Of a stretch of DNA of 64,000 bases, positions 1-8,141 are shown in pieces. Under the pieces are notes generated by a model. It worked only from the letters and a program-made list of their open reading frames with translations. It did not search any database and was not told the origin of the DNA. This DNA is from Neofamilia sp964346535 (GTDB lineage: Bacteria; Bacillota; Clostridia; Tissierellales; Peptoniphilaceae): positions 1 through 64,000 of the forward strand of contig CAYFUN010000001.1 in the NCBI GenBank assembly GCA_964346535.1, given 5' to 3'. Position 1 is the stretch's first letter. Each line of letters begins with the position of its first letter. Made by a program: the position numbers and the translations under genes.

Positions 1-1
1 T

Positions 2-529
2 GGAGAATTTGACCCACATATTTGGCTAAGTTTAAAAAATGCCCAAGTTATTATAGAAAATATAAAAGACCAAGTCACTGAACTTGATCCAGCTAATGCA
101 GACTTTTATGAAGCAAACTATAAAGACTTAAGCAAGAAAATTAAAGACTTAGATGACCAATACGAAGAGACTTTGAAAGACAAAAAGAGAGATGAAATTT
201 TAGTCAGCCATGAAGCCTATGGATATCTTTGTAGAGACTACGGCTTTAAACAAATTGGCATTGAAGGCATTAACCCTCAAGGCGAACCTAGCCTAAAGCA
301 AATTGACAACATTATAAAACTTTGCAAAGAAAAGGACATTAAAGTAATATTCTATGAAGAAAGTATAAGTCCAAAGGTTGCAGATTTAATTGCAAATGAA
401 GTTGGCGCTAGCCTTGAATTATTAAGCCCAATAGAAGTTCTTAGTAAGGAACAACTTGATGCAGGCAAGGGATATATAGAAGTTATGGCAGAAAATTTAA
501 AAGGATTGGACAAGGCACTTAATGAATAA
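2..529 (+). CDS. znuA: Zinc/manganese ABC transporter substrate-binding protein, C-terminal part
   Basis: The reading frame is open from base 2, so this is the last 175 residues of a gene that starts before the window. It belongs to the ZnuA/TroA cluster-9 binding proteins, which capture Zn2+ or Mn2+ outside the membrane. The visible motifs are DPHIW near the cut end (its His is a metal ligand in the family), SHEAYGYL with a second metal-binding His, and EESISPKVADLIA, matching the family's E-x-x-S-P-K/R-x-A helix. It overlaps the ATPase gene by 8 bases, and a permease follows, completing an ABC importer. Zinc versus manganese cannot be decided. Any metal-sensing operator lies outside the window. 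Confidence 0.9.
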   Translation, partial: GEFDPHIWLSLKNAQVIIENIKDQVTELDPANADFYEANYKDLSKKIKDLDDQYEETLKDKKRDEILVSHEAYGYLCRDYGFKQIGIEGINPQGEPSLKQIDNIIKLCKEKDIKVIFYEESISPKVADLIANEVGASLELLSPIEVLSKEQLDAGKGYIEVMAENLKGLDKALNE

Positions 530-1157
530 AGTACTAGATGTAAAAAATTTATCTTTTGCTTATAATAAAAACTTAATTTTAGAAGATATAAATTTTTCTA
601 TAAACAAGGGCGACTTTGTTGCCTTAATTGGTGACAATGGTCAGGGAAAAACTACTCTAATGAACTTACTTGTAGGAAAACTTAAAGCCAGCAGTGGAAC
701 TATTTACTTTTCTTCAGATGAAAAGCTAGCCTACGTTCCTCAGCTATCAGCTTCAATTTCTAATAACTTTCCAATTACAGTCAAGGAAATTTTGTCTTTA
801 AACCTTTCTAGAAGAAGGATTTTTCCAAATAAAAAAGAAGAAGACTTAATAGACTCGACCTTAGATTTAATTGGCCTTAGAGAAAAGAAAAATTTTGTCT
901 TTCAAGACCTTTCAGGAGGACAAAAACAAAAGGTTATGTTAGGCAAGGCTCTTATAAGTAAGCCAAGCTTTCTACTATTAGATGAGCCCTTAATAGGCCT
1001 AGACGAAAAGTCAAAAAATTCTTTTTTAAAGCTATTAATTGACCAGTCAAAAATAAACGACATGACAATAATTATGATTAGCCACAACATTGAAGATATA
1101 GAAGCTAATGTAAATAGAGTTTTTAAAATAGACAAGGGTAGGATGATAGAATGTTAG
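522..1157 (+). CDS. znuC: Metal ABC transporter ATP-binding protein
   Basis: This is the 211-residue ATPase of a zinc or manganese importer. Walker A is GDNGQGKTT at about residues 37-45, a small variant of the usual GPNGAGKST. The ABC signature LSGGQ is at 130-134, followed by a Walker B with LLLDEP about 20 residues later and a switch His in MISHN. The length suits ZnuC/MntB-type ATPases. It overlaps znuA upstream by 8 bases and the permease downstream by 7 bases, so the three genes are translationally coupled. It should work on the inner face of the membrane with the product of 1151-1945. Confidence 0.93.
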   Translation: MNKVLDVKNLSFAYNKNLILEDINFSINKGDFVALIGDNGQGKTTLMNLLVGKLKASSGTIYFSSDEKLAYVPQLSASISNNFPITVKEILSLNLSRRRIFPNKKEEDLIDSTLDLIGLREKKNFVFQDLSGGQKQKVMLGKALISKPSFLLLDEPLIGLDEKSKNSFLKLLIDQSKINDMTIIMISHNIEDIEANVNRVFKIDKGRMIEC

Positions 1158-1945
1158 AACTTTTTCAATATGATTTTTTACAAAGGGCAGTAATTGTATC
1201 TGCCCTTTTAGCCATAGTTATGCCAATGATCGGCATAGTGATTGTAAATAAAAATATTTCTGTTATTGGAGATGCCCTATCTCATACAGCCTTGGCTGGG
1301 GTTATTTTTGGTTTAATAATAGGCATTAATCCAATGCTGTCTACAATTATTGTCTGCCTTTTAGCATCTATCTTAATTGAGTTTTTAAGGAAAAACTTTC
1401 CAGGTCACTCATCAATTTCAGCTACAATTGTAATGAGTTTTTCAATTGGCCTAGCTTCAGTTTTAACAGATTTTGTAAAAGTTGGAACAAATTTAGAAGC
1501 TTTTTTATTTGGTTCAATTGTCGCTGTAGGAAAGACCGACTTAAATATAGTTCTCGCCTTAAGCCTACTTGTATTTATATTTTCCCTGTATTTTTATAAG
1601 GACCTCCAACACATTTCCTTTGATGAAACTTCAGCCAGGGTTTTTAATATAAATGTAGACTTTGTGAATTTTATTTTTACAATTTTAACTGCAATAACTA
1701 TAGCAATAGCCTCTAGGACCATTGGAGTAATGATAGTTTCTTCTATGCTAATTATTCCAGTTGCCTGTTCTATTCAGCTAAAAATGTCTTATTTTAAAAC
1801 AATAATAGCCTCTTCAATTTTCGGTTTTGTCTTTATGATATTAGCCTTAATTATATCATTTTATTTTAATCTAAAACCAGGAGGAACTACTGTTATATTG
1901 GCGACATTGACTTTAATTTTAATTACAACTTATAAGAACAAATAA
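1151..1945 (+). CDS. znuB: Metal ABC transporter permease
   Basis: A 264-residue, very hydrophobic protein with about eight membrane segments, matching the ABC-3 permease family (ZnuB/MntC/AdcB). The N-terminal region has the family's GDALSHTALAGVI stretch at about residues 38-50, the conserved loop that contacts the ATPase side. It starts inside the end of the ATPase gene and is the last gene of the operon; a symmetric terminator follows within a few bases. It forms the membrane channel for the imported metal ion. The family call is firm, the metal is not known. Confidence 0.92.
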   Translation: MLELFQYDFLQRAVIVSALLAIVMPMIGIVIVNKNISVIGDALSHTALAGVIFGLIIGINPMLSTIIVCLLASILIEFLRKNFPGHSSISATIVMSFSIGLASVLTDFVKVGTNLEAFLFGSIVAVGKTDLNIVLALSLLVFIFSLYFYKDLQHISFDETSARVFNINVDFVNFIFTILTAITIAIASRTIGVMIVSSMLIIPVACSIQLKMSYFKTIIASSIFGFVFMILALIISFYFNLKPGGTTVILATLTLILITTYKNK

Positions 1946-1986
1946 AAAAATCGTTCACTCTAAAGGTACTAGAGGAACGATTTTTA
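1944..1986. terminator. Bidirectional terminator between znuB and the DUF1002 gene
   Basis: An A-rich left arm ending AAAAATCGTTC (to 1956) pairs with GAACGATTTTT (1975-1985) around an 18-base loop. The arm is A-rich on one side and T-rich on the other, so it can stop transcription from both converging genes. Confidence 0.8.
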
Positions 1987-1988
1987 TT

Positions 1989-2852
1989 TTACTTAAAGAG
2001 TGAGGCTATCCAATCAATTAAGTTCACTAAAAATTCTTTTAGGCTTTGGAGAAAGGATTGGCCTTGGTCTGACTTTAAAAATTCTGCTGCCTTAGAAGAG
2101 TATTCAATGGCAGTATCAGCTAGCTTATTCCAGTCAATGTTTGCATTTTTCATTTTCATAAATAGACCTGCAAGTTGGTCTGCCTGGTCATCTGAAAGCT
2201 TAACATTATTAGACTCTGCTAGATTTAAAATAATAGTCTTAGCTTCTTCCTTTGTTTCAGGCATATTTTTTGCAAAATCAACTTTTATTATATTCATAAA
2301 GTCAGTAACCTGATCAGATGAATTCATTTTACTAAGGTCGTAGGTCAAGACTAACTCCTCGTTAGAAATTTCTTTAATTTCTTCAGGTAAGTCTTTGCCA
2401 GTTAAGGCCTCGTATGATTTTAAAATTCCGGTCAGGGCTCCAGTGCCAGTAACTTCAAATGGGGCACTAACTAAAACATCAGCATCAGTGATTCCAGCAG
2501 TTAACAAGGCGTTTCTAAACATGTCTTCATTAATGTAGACTATTTTATCCGAAACTTTTATGTTTAGGCCTGATCCTTTTTCTTTAAGGGTTAACTTGGC
2601 ATTTGAAAGGGCCTGGCTGCCAATTTTGTCAGCTGCAATAAAGGCACCAAGATACTTGTGTTCTTCTTCGTTGGTAACTTCAATTATTAGTGAATCACCA
2701 GCTTTAAACTCGTCTAAGATCATATTTTTTTGGTCTTCAGTCAAGTCTGCTCCTAAAGAAATTACTGAATTTACTTGGTCAGCATAAACCAAATGATTCA
2801 TTCCTATTATTATAAGAGCAAGAAGAAAAATAATTTTTAAATTTCTTTTCAT
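1989..2852 (-). CDS. Secreted DUF1002 family protein
   Basis: A 287-residue protein of the DUF1002 family (YpuA-like), function unknown. I place the start at 2852, giving a typical signal peptide (basic residues, then a long hydrophobic stretch ending near VYADQ). An AAGGAGT ribosome site sits just upstream (2856-2863). The open frame extends to 2954, but that extension has no good ribosome site and runs through an AT-rich promoter-like region. The mature part has the family feature of a polar exported domain with a conserved TGTGALTGI-like stretch and ends in a short hydrophobic, Lys-terminated tail (LIDWIASLFK). It is a single-gene unit converging on znuB. Confidence 0.78.
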   Translation of the reverse strand: MKRNLKIIFLLALIIIGMNHLVYADQVNSVISLGADLTEDQKNMILDEFKAGDSLIIEVTNEEEHKYLGAFIAADKIGSQALSNAKLTLKEKGSGLNIKVSDKIVYINEDMFRNALLTAGITDADVLVSAPFEVTGTGALTGILKSYEALTGKDLPEEIKEISNEELVLTYDLSKMNSSDQVTDFMNIIKVDFAKNMPETKEEAKTIILNLAESNNVKLSDDQADQLAGLFMKMKNANIDWNKLADTAIEYSSKAAEFLKSDQGQSFLQSLKEFLVNLIDWIASLFK

Positions 2853-3034
2853 AATAACTCCTTTGTTTAAAATTTTATTTTTTTCAGTATACCACAGAAA
2901 AGTAAAAAAATACCAAAATCCAAGGAACTTTAGAAAAACTTTAAAAATCTTCACAGGATTTTCTAAAATGTTTTTTAGGTATTTTTTAAAATTATATTAA
3001 CTGAGACCTAAGTAAAGGCCCATATAAAAAGAAC

Positions 3035-3063
3035 TTGTAAAGGCAAGCCTTCTGTGATAATAT
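3035..3063 (+). promoter_or_regulatory. Predicted promoter of the tRNA pair
   Basis: A -35 box TTGTAA (3035-3040), a 17-base spacer and a -10 box TAATAT (3058-3063) lie 13 bases before the first tRNA base. The spacer contains a small palindrome, AGGCAAGCCTT. Confidence 0.6.
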
Positions 3064-3076
3064 TACTTAAGTAAAA

Positions 3077-3163
3077 GCCACTGTGTCGGAACTGGCAGAC
3101 GAGACAGACTCAAAATCTGTTATCCTTCGGGGTGTGTGGGTTCGATTCCCACCAGTGGCACCA
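3077..3163 (+). tRNA. tRNA-Leu (anticodon CAA)
   Basis: The acceptor stem GCCACTG pairs with CAGTGGC, followed by discriminator A and an encoded CCA. The anticodon arm ACAGA/TCTGT closes the loop CTCAAAA, giving anticodon CAA, which reads UUG leucine codons. A long variable arm (class II, as expected for Leu) precedes the TTCGATT T-loop. Confidence 0.95.
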
Positions 3164-3234
3164 TAGATTTAAAACAAGGTCAAATACGACTTGCTTATCT
3201 AAAATAGATATAGTAAAATCATATTTGAACTTTT

Positions 3235-3310
3235 GCTGTCATAGCTCAGTAGGTAGAGCGCTACATTGGTAATGTAGAGGTCGGGGGTTCAAATCCCCCT
3301 GATAGCTCCA
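3235..3310 (+). tRNA. tRNA-Thr (anticodon GGT)
   Basis: A 76-base cloverleaf: acceptor GCTGTCA pairs with TGATAGC (one G-T pair), the D arm contains AGCTCAGTAGGTAGAGC, and anticodon stem CTACA/TGTAG closes the loop TTGGTAA, giving GGT (reads ACC and ACU). The T arm is GGGGGTTCAAATCCCCC and CCA is encoded. It follows tRNA-Leu by 71 bases and is probably transcribed with it. Confidence 0.95.
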
Positions 3311-3322
3311 TATTTTTTAATC

Positions 3323-3348
3323 AGCCACTATCAAGTGGTTATTTTTTT
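3323..3348 (+). terminator. Terminator after the tRNA pair
   Basis: Arms AGCCACT (3323-3329) and AGTGGTT (3334-3340) pair with one G-T pair around a 4-base loop and are followed by A and a run of seven T. It separates the tRNAs from the heat-shock operon. Confidence 0.8.
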
Positions 3349-3437
3349 GCATATTTTTATTATCACAAAACTTTCACTTAATAAAATCTTTATTTGTGTT
3401 TAGAAAAAATTTCCAGGGTATATAAGAGATAGTGGCA

Positions 3438-3464
3438 TTAGCACTCAATCAAATAGACTGCTAA
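3438..3464 (+). promoter_or_regulatory. CIRCE operator upstream of hrcA
   Basis: The sequence reads TTAGCACTC, nine bases, then GACTGCTAA. The CIRCE consensus is TTAGCACTC-N9-GAGTGCTAA, so only one base of the right arm departs. It lies 16 bases before the hrcA start, where HrcA is known to bind and repress hrcA-grpE-dnaK units. A weak promoter candidate (TTTAGA at 3399, TATAAG at 3421) lies just upstream, so the operator would cover the transcription start. Confidence 0.92.
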
Positions 3465-3480
3465 CAGAGAAGGGGTTGAT

Positions 3481-4491
3481 ATGATGTTAGATGAAAGAAA
3501 AATGCTGATTCTAACTGAAATTGTGGATTATTATATAAGTTCTGCAGAACCAATTGGATCCAGAACTTTATCAAAGATTCCAGAAATAGGACTTAGCTCA
3601 GCCACTATTAGAAATGAAATGAGTGACTTAGAAGACTTAGGTTTTTTAACTAAGACTCACATTTCATCAGGTAGAATTCCTTCAAACAAGGCTTACAGAG
3701 AATATGTAAATCATTTCTTTAATGATGGATTAAAAGTTAATAAGAAATATGTTGCTTCCCTTAAAGAGAGCTTAGATTATGGCAGCGAGTCTTTGAAAAA
3801 CTACTATGAAGCAGCAATTAAACTGCTAGTAGAAAAGACCAATTACTTAAGCCTAATAGTTTCACCAATTTCAAACACTAGTATTGTAGAGTTTGTAAAG
3901 GTTGAAGCCCTAGGCTCAAATAGAATTTTATTTGTTCTAGTAGGTAAATCAGGCCACACTGCTTCTTATATTTTAGATAATAGAGGCATAGATGCTGATA
4001 CTTCAATTGAAGACCTTGAAAGCTTTATAAAGAAACTTGTTCTAAGAAAAGATATTGAAGCTATTAAAACAAGTATAAAAAACCTTGATAGCAATTTAGT
4101 TAATAGAGAATTTTATTTAAATGTCCTAAAGAAGACTTTAAACTTTTTAGAAGAAGAAGCCTCTTATAATATATATTTAAATGGAATTGGCAATGTTATT
4201 AACTACTATGAGGAAGAAGACCATGTAAAATCTTTAATTGATTATTTAGAAGACGAGGCCAACATAATCAATATGTTTTTAAACAACGAAGGAAAAGATG
4301 TCCTTAATATAAAAATCGGGTCAGAAAATGATGAAGACATATTAAAAGAGTCTTCATTAATATATAGTAACTATGACAATGGCCTAGGACAAAGAGGCAA
4401 TATAATCTTAATTGGCCCAACTAGAATGGACTATTTGAAAATTGCAAATATAATTTTTAACTTTTCTAAGGCCTTAAGCAATAATGAATAA
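3481..4491 (+). CDS. hrcA: Heat-inducible transcription repressor HrcA
   Basis: A 336-residue repressor of normal family length. The N-terminal winged helix is recognisable: EIVDYYISSAEPIGSRTL then SSATIRNEMSDLEDLGFL and the wing SSGRIPS. The C-terminal part is the GAF-like and insertion domain typical of HrcA, with IGSEN and GNIILIGPTRMDY near the end. It binds CIRCE and represses the operon until unfolded proteins draw off the GroEL chaperone that HrcA needs. It is the first gene after a near-perfect CIRCE element and therefore autoregulated. The grpE gene follows after 14 bases. Confidence 0.96.
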   Translation: MMLDERKMLILTEIVDYYISSAEPIGSRTLSKIPEIGLSSATIRNEMSDLEDLGFLTKTHISSGRIPSNKAYREYVNHFFNDGLKVNKKYVASLKESLDYGSESLKNYYEAAIKLLVEKTNYLSLIVSPISNTSIVEFVKVEALGSNRILFVLVGKSGHTASYILDNRGIDADTSIEDLESFIKKLVLRKDIEAIKTSIKNLDSNLVNREFYLNVLKKTLNFLEEEASYNIYLNGIGNVINYYEEEDHVKSLIDYLEDEANIINMFLNNEGKDVLNIKIGSENDEDILKESSLIYSNYDNGLGQRGNIILIGPTRMDYLKIANIIFNFSKALSNNE

Positions 4492-4505
4492 AGAGGTGAT
4501 TAAAT

Positions 4506-5078
4506 ATGACGGAAGATAAAATTCTTGAAGAGGAGGACCTTGCTAAAGAAAATGTTTCTGAAGAAGATTTAGAAAATGAAACTTTAGCTGAGGACAAAGA
4601 AGAAGACCAACTAATAGAAGATGAGGCAAGCATTTCAGAAGATGTATCAGTAGATGTAGAAGAATTAAAAAATCAATTAGTTAGACTTCAAGCAGATTTT
4701 TCTAACTATAGAAAGAGAGTTGAAAAAGAAAGGGAAGGCTATATTGAACTAGGTGTAAAAAAACTGGCTATAGACTTGTTACCAGTTTTAGACAACTTAG
4801 AAAGAGCCTTAAAATCTATTGAAGACCATGCTGGTGACAGCGAAATCTTCAAGGGTATAAATATGATAGATGACCAAATCGTCGATGTTTTAAAAAAGAA
4901 CAACATTTTAGAAATTAAGGCTGAAGGAGAGAAGTTTGATCCAAACCTTCACCACGCAGTGGCTGTAGTTGAAACAGACGATTTAGATGAAGATATGGTA
5001 GTCGATGTATTTCAAAAGGGCTACCAAATAAAAGACAGTGTAATTAGACCATCAATGGTTAGAGTTTCAAAAAAATAA
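4506..5078 (+). CDS. grpE: Nucleotide exchange factor GrpE
   Basis: A 190-residue cochaperone that releases ADP from DnaK. The first 50 residues are strongly acidic and low-complexity, as is usual for GrpE. A coiled-coil segment follows (VEELKNQLVRLQADFSNYRKRVEKERE), then the beta-domain with FDPNLHHAVAVVE and the terminal VIRPSMVRVSK signature. AAGAGGTGA precedes the ATG. It sits between hrcA and dnaK in the standard heat-shock order and should be made under HrcA control. Confidence 0.96.
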   Translation: MTEDKILEEEDLAKENVSEEDLENETLAEDKEEDQLIEDEASISEDVSVDVEELKNQLVRLQADFSNYRKRVEKEREGYIELGVKKLAIDLLPVLDNLERALKSIEDHAGDSEIFKGINMIDDQIVDVLKKNNILEIKAEGEKFDPNLHHAVAVVETDDLDEDMVVDVFQKGYQIKDSVIRPSMVRVSKK

Positions 5079-5097
5079 ATAAAGGAGAGAATTAATT

Positions 5098-6918
5098 ATG
5101 GGAAAAATTATTGGTATAGACTTAGGTACAACAAACTCAGCAGTAGCAGTTATGGAAGGTGGATCACCAGTTATAGTTGCTAACATAGAAGGTAATAGAA
5201 CAACTCCATCAGTTGTAGCTTTTACAAAAGACGGAGAAAGACTTGTTGGTGAAACAGCAAAGAGACAAGCTATTACAAATCCAGATAGAACTATTTCATC
5301 TATAAAAAGAGAAATGGGAACTGACCACAAAATTACAATTGACGGCAAGGACTATACTCCACAAGATATTTCAGCTATGATTTTACAAAAATTAAAGGCT
5401 GACACAGAATCTTATTTAGGAGAAAAAGTTACTGAAGCTGTAATTACAGTTCCAGCTTACTTTACAGATGCTCAAAGACAAGCAACTAAAGACGCAGGTC
5501 TTATTGCAGGTTTAGATGTAAAGAGAATTATAAACGAACCAACAGCTGCAGCCCTAGCTTATGGTATGGACAAAGAAGAAGGTCAACACAAGATTATGGT
5601 TTATGACCTTGGTGGAGGAACCTTTGACGTATCTATCCTTGAACTAGGCGACGGAGTTTTTGAAGTACTTTCAACAAGAGGAAACAACAAACTTGGTGGA
5701 GATGACTTTGACCAAGTATTAATTGACTATATAGCAGAAGAATTTAAAAAAGCAAATGGCGTAGACCTTAGAAATGACAAGATGAGTCTACAAAGGGTAA
5801 AGGAAGCTGCTGAAAAAGCTAAAAAAGAATTATCATCAGCTTTATCAACTAACATCAACCTACCATTTGTTACTGCCAACGCATCAGGACCACTTCACTT
5901 AGACATGGACATTACTAGGGCCAAGTTCAACGAACTTACAGACTTCCTAGTAGAAAAAACTGTAGGACCTGTAAATGATGCTCTTAAAGATGCTGGCCTA
6001 AAAGCATCTGAAATTGAAAAAGTATTACTAGTTGGTGGATCTACAAGAATTCCAGCTGTTCAAGAAAGAGTAAAGAAACTTATAGGCAAAGAACCACAAA
6101 AAGACATTAACCCAGACGAATGTGTAGCCTTAGGTGCTGCTATCCAAGGTGGTGTTTTAAGTGGTGAAGTTAAAGACCTATTACTTCTAGACGTTACTCC
6201 ACTTTCACTTGGTCTAGAAACAATGGGCGGAGTTACAACAAGATTAATTGAAAGGAACACAACAATTCCTACAAAGAAATCTCAAATCTTTACTACTGCA
6301 GCTGACAACCAAACATCAGTAGACATTCACGTTCTTCAAGGTGAAAGAGAAATGGCTAGAGACAATACAACTCTAGGAAGATTCCAACTTGATGGTATAG
6401 CTCCAGCAAGAAGAGGAGTTCCACAAATTGAAGTAACCTTTGATATAGATGCCAACGGTATTGTTTCAGTATCAGCCAAAGACCTAGGAACAGGCAAGGA
6501 ACAATCAATTAAGATCACTGCTTCTTCAAACTTAAGCAAGGAAGAAATTGACAAGAAAGTAAAAGAAGCTGAAATGTATGCTGAAGAAGATAAGAAAAAC
6601 AAGGAAGCAATTGAAGCTAAAAACAATGCTGACTCTGCAGTATACCAAGCTGAAAAAACCTTAGAAGAAGCTAAAGATACAATTGACGCAGCAGACAAAG
6701 AAAAAATAGAAGGAATCATTGCTGAATTAAAACCATTAATTGAAAATGGCTCAACAGAAGAAATAAAAGCAAAGACAGAAGAATTAACCCAAGCCTTCTA
6801 TGCTGTTAGCGAAAAAATGTACCAACAAGCACAAGCAAGCCAAGACCAAGGTCAAGCACATTCTGAAACAGTTGAAGATGCAGACTACGAAGTAGTAGAC
6901 GAAGACGACCAAGAATAA
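5098..6918 (+). CDS. dnaK: Molecular chaperone DnaK (Hsp70)
   Basis: A 606-residue Hsp70. The ATPase domain opens with IIGIDLGTTNS and contains the phosphate-2 motif VYDLGGGTFDVSIL and the adenosine motif VLLVGGSTRIPAVQ. The linker is DLLLLDVTPLSLG at about residues 360-372, followed by the substrate domain and an alpha-helical lid that ends with an acidic tail (DADYEVVDEDDQE). It is of the shorter Gram-positive type that lacks the segment found in proteobacterial DnaK. It works with GrpE and DnaJ in the same cluster. A strong hairpin follows, so dnaJ may be expressed at a different level. Confidence 0.98.
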   Translation: MGKIIGIDLGTTNSAVAVMEGGSPVIVANIEGNRTTPSVVAFTKDGERLVGETAKRQAITNPDRTISSIKREMGTDHKITIDGKDYTPQDISAMILQKLKADTESYLGEKVTEAVITVPAYFTDAQRQATKDAGLIAGLDVKRIINEPTAAALAYGMDKEEGQHKIMVYDLGGGTFDVSILELGDGVFEVLSTRGNNKLGGDDFDQVLIDYIAEEFKKANGVDLRNDKMSLQRVKEAAEKAKKELSSALSTNINLPFVTANASGPLHLDMDITRAKFNELTDFLVEKTVGPVNDALKDAGLKASEIEKVLLVGGSTRIPAVQERVKKLIGKEPQKDINPDECVALGAAIQGGVLSGEVKDLLLLDVTPLSLGLETMGGVTTRLIERNTTIPTKKSQIFTTAADNQTSVDIHVLQGEREMARDNTTLGRFQLDGIAPARRGVPQIEVTFDIDANGIVSVSAKDLGTGKEQSIKITASSNLSKEEIDKKVKEAEMYAEEDKKNKEAIEAKNNADSAVYQAEKTLEEAKDTIDAADKEKIEGIIAELKPLIENGSTEEIKAKTEELTQAFYAVSEKMYQQAQASQDQGQAHSETVEDADYEVVDEDDQE

Positions 6919-6931
6919 AAAATATAAGGCT

Positions 6932-6975
6932 AACTTAGCAGATTTTTATAATTTGCTAAGTTGCTTTATTTTTTT
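6932..6975 (+). terminator. Terminator after dnaK
   Basis: Arms AACTTAGCA (6932-6940) and TGCTAAGTT (6954-6962) form a perfect 9-bp stem, followed by GC and a T-rich tract. It separates hrcA-grpE-dnaK from dnaJ and its downstream genes. A TATAAT box at 6988-6993 could start dnaJ transcription, though no clear -35 box accompanies it. Confidence 0.82.
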
Positions 6976-7022
6976 TTACATATCTATTATAATTATTTAA
7001 TGGAGAAAATTAAGGAGAAACA

Positions 7023-8141
7023 ATGAGAGACTTTTATGAGATTTTAGGCATAGAAAGAGATGCCGATATAAATGAAATAAAAAGGGCTTATAGAAAATTA
7101 GCAAAAAAATACCATCCTGATTTAAATCCAGGAGATGAAGAAGCAGAAAAAAACTTTAAAGAAGTAACTGCTGCCTATGAAGTCCTAGTAGATGAAGAAA
7201 AAAGATCAATATACGATAGATACGGTGAAGATGGATTAAGGTCTAACTATTCTGCCAGCGATTTTTCAGGCTTTGGAGATATATTTGACGACCTTTTTGA
7301 TATATTTGGTGGAGGCTTTAGTCAGACCTATAGGACTAGGGATCCAAATAGACCAAGACCTGGAGCAGACTTACAAATGCCTTTAAAGATTTCTTTTAAA
7401 GATGCCATGCTAGGAGTAGAAAAAGAAATAAAAATTCATAGAGAAGAAGATTGTAAGACCTGCCATGGTAAAAAAACAGAAGACCCAAGTTCTGTTCACA
7501 CTTGTCCAAAGTGTAATGGCAGGGGAACTATAAATCATGTTCAAAATTCTATCCTTGGACAAATGATTCAAACAGTAACTTGTCCAGATTGTCATGGAAG
7601 TGGAGAAATTTTAGACAAGCCATGTAAAGACTGTAATGGAACAGGTAGGGAAAATGTTCAAAAGACAATAAAGGTAAGTATTCCTAAGGGAGTAGATACT
7701 GGCTCAGTTATATCCCTAAGTGGCCAAGGTAACCAAGGTATTAATGGAGGCCCAGCAGGAGATCTATTAATTTATATAGAAGTAGAAGAAGACCAAGTCT
7801 TTAAAAGAAGAGGGGCAGACCTTTTTGTAGAAGTGCCAATTGCCTACTCCCAAGCAGTTCTTGGAGGAACAGTAAAAGTACCAACAATATCTGAAATGAT
7901 AGAAGAAAAGGTACCAAAGGGAACTGAATCAGGAGATATAATTAAAATTAAAGGCAAGGGAGCTCCTTATTTAAGAAGACCTGGCTCAGGTGATCTTTAT
8001 GTTTCTTATAAAATTCATGTACCAAAAAAGGTTACAGATGAAGAAGAAAAACTTTTAAAGGACCTATTAGTTGCCCAAGGCGGCCAGCTAGAAAAGAACG
8101 AAAAAGGATTTTTTGAAAAGATAAAGGATTTTTTTGATTAA
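7023..8141 (+). CDS. dnaJ: Chaperone protein DnaJ
   Basis: A 372-residue full-length Hsp40. The J domain at residues 1-70 has HPD at 31-33, which stimulates DnaK's ATPase. A Gly/Phe-rich linker follows (FGDIFDDLFDIFGGGF). The zinc region has four CxxC repeats between about 143 and 205: CKTCHGKK, CPKCNGRG, CPDCHGSG and CKDCNGTG. The first lacks the last glycine of the usual motif, a common variation. Two substrate-binding beta domains complete it. It lies downstream of the dnaK terminator and overlaps prmA by one base (TAATG), so it is coupled to a translation-related operon. Confidence 0.97.
   Translation: MRDFYEILGIERDADINEIKRAYRKLAKKYHPDLNPGDEEAEKNFKEVTAAYEVLVDEEKRSIYDRYGEDGLRSNYSASDFSGFGDIFDDLFDIFGGGFSQTYRTRDPNRPRPGADLQMPLKISFKDAMLGVEKEIKIHREEDCKTCHGKKTEDPSSVHTCPKCNGRGTINHVQNSILGQMIQTVTCPDCHGSGEILDKPCKDCNGTGRENVQKTIKVSIPKGVDTGSVISLSGQGNQGINGGPAGDLLIYIEVEEDQVFKRRGADLFVEVPIAYSQAVLGGTVKVPTISEMIEEKVPKGTESGDIIKIKGKGAPYLRRPGSGDLYVSYKIHVPKKVTDEEEKLLKDLLVAQGGQLEKNEKGFFEKIKDFFD

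Noticed and set aside
1989..2954. Long version of the DUF1002 protein starting at 2954
   Set aside because: The extra 34 residues have no ribosome site and run through an AT-rich promoter-like region, while the start at 2852 gives a clean signal peptide and an AAGGAGT site.
6336..6719. Minus-strand open frame of 127 residues opposite dnaK
   Set aside because: It is a shadow of dnaK, rich in Ser and Leu as expected for the reverse of that gene, with no start signals of its own.
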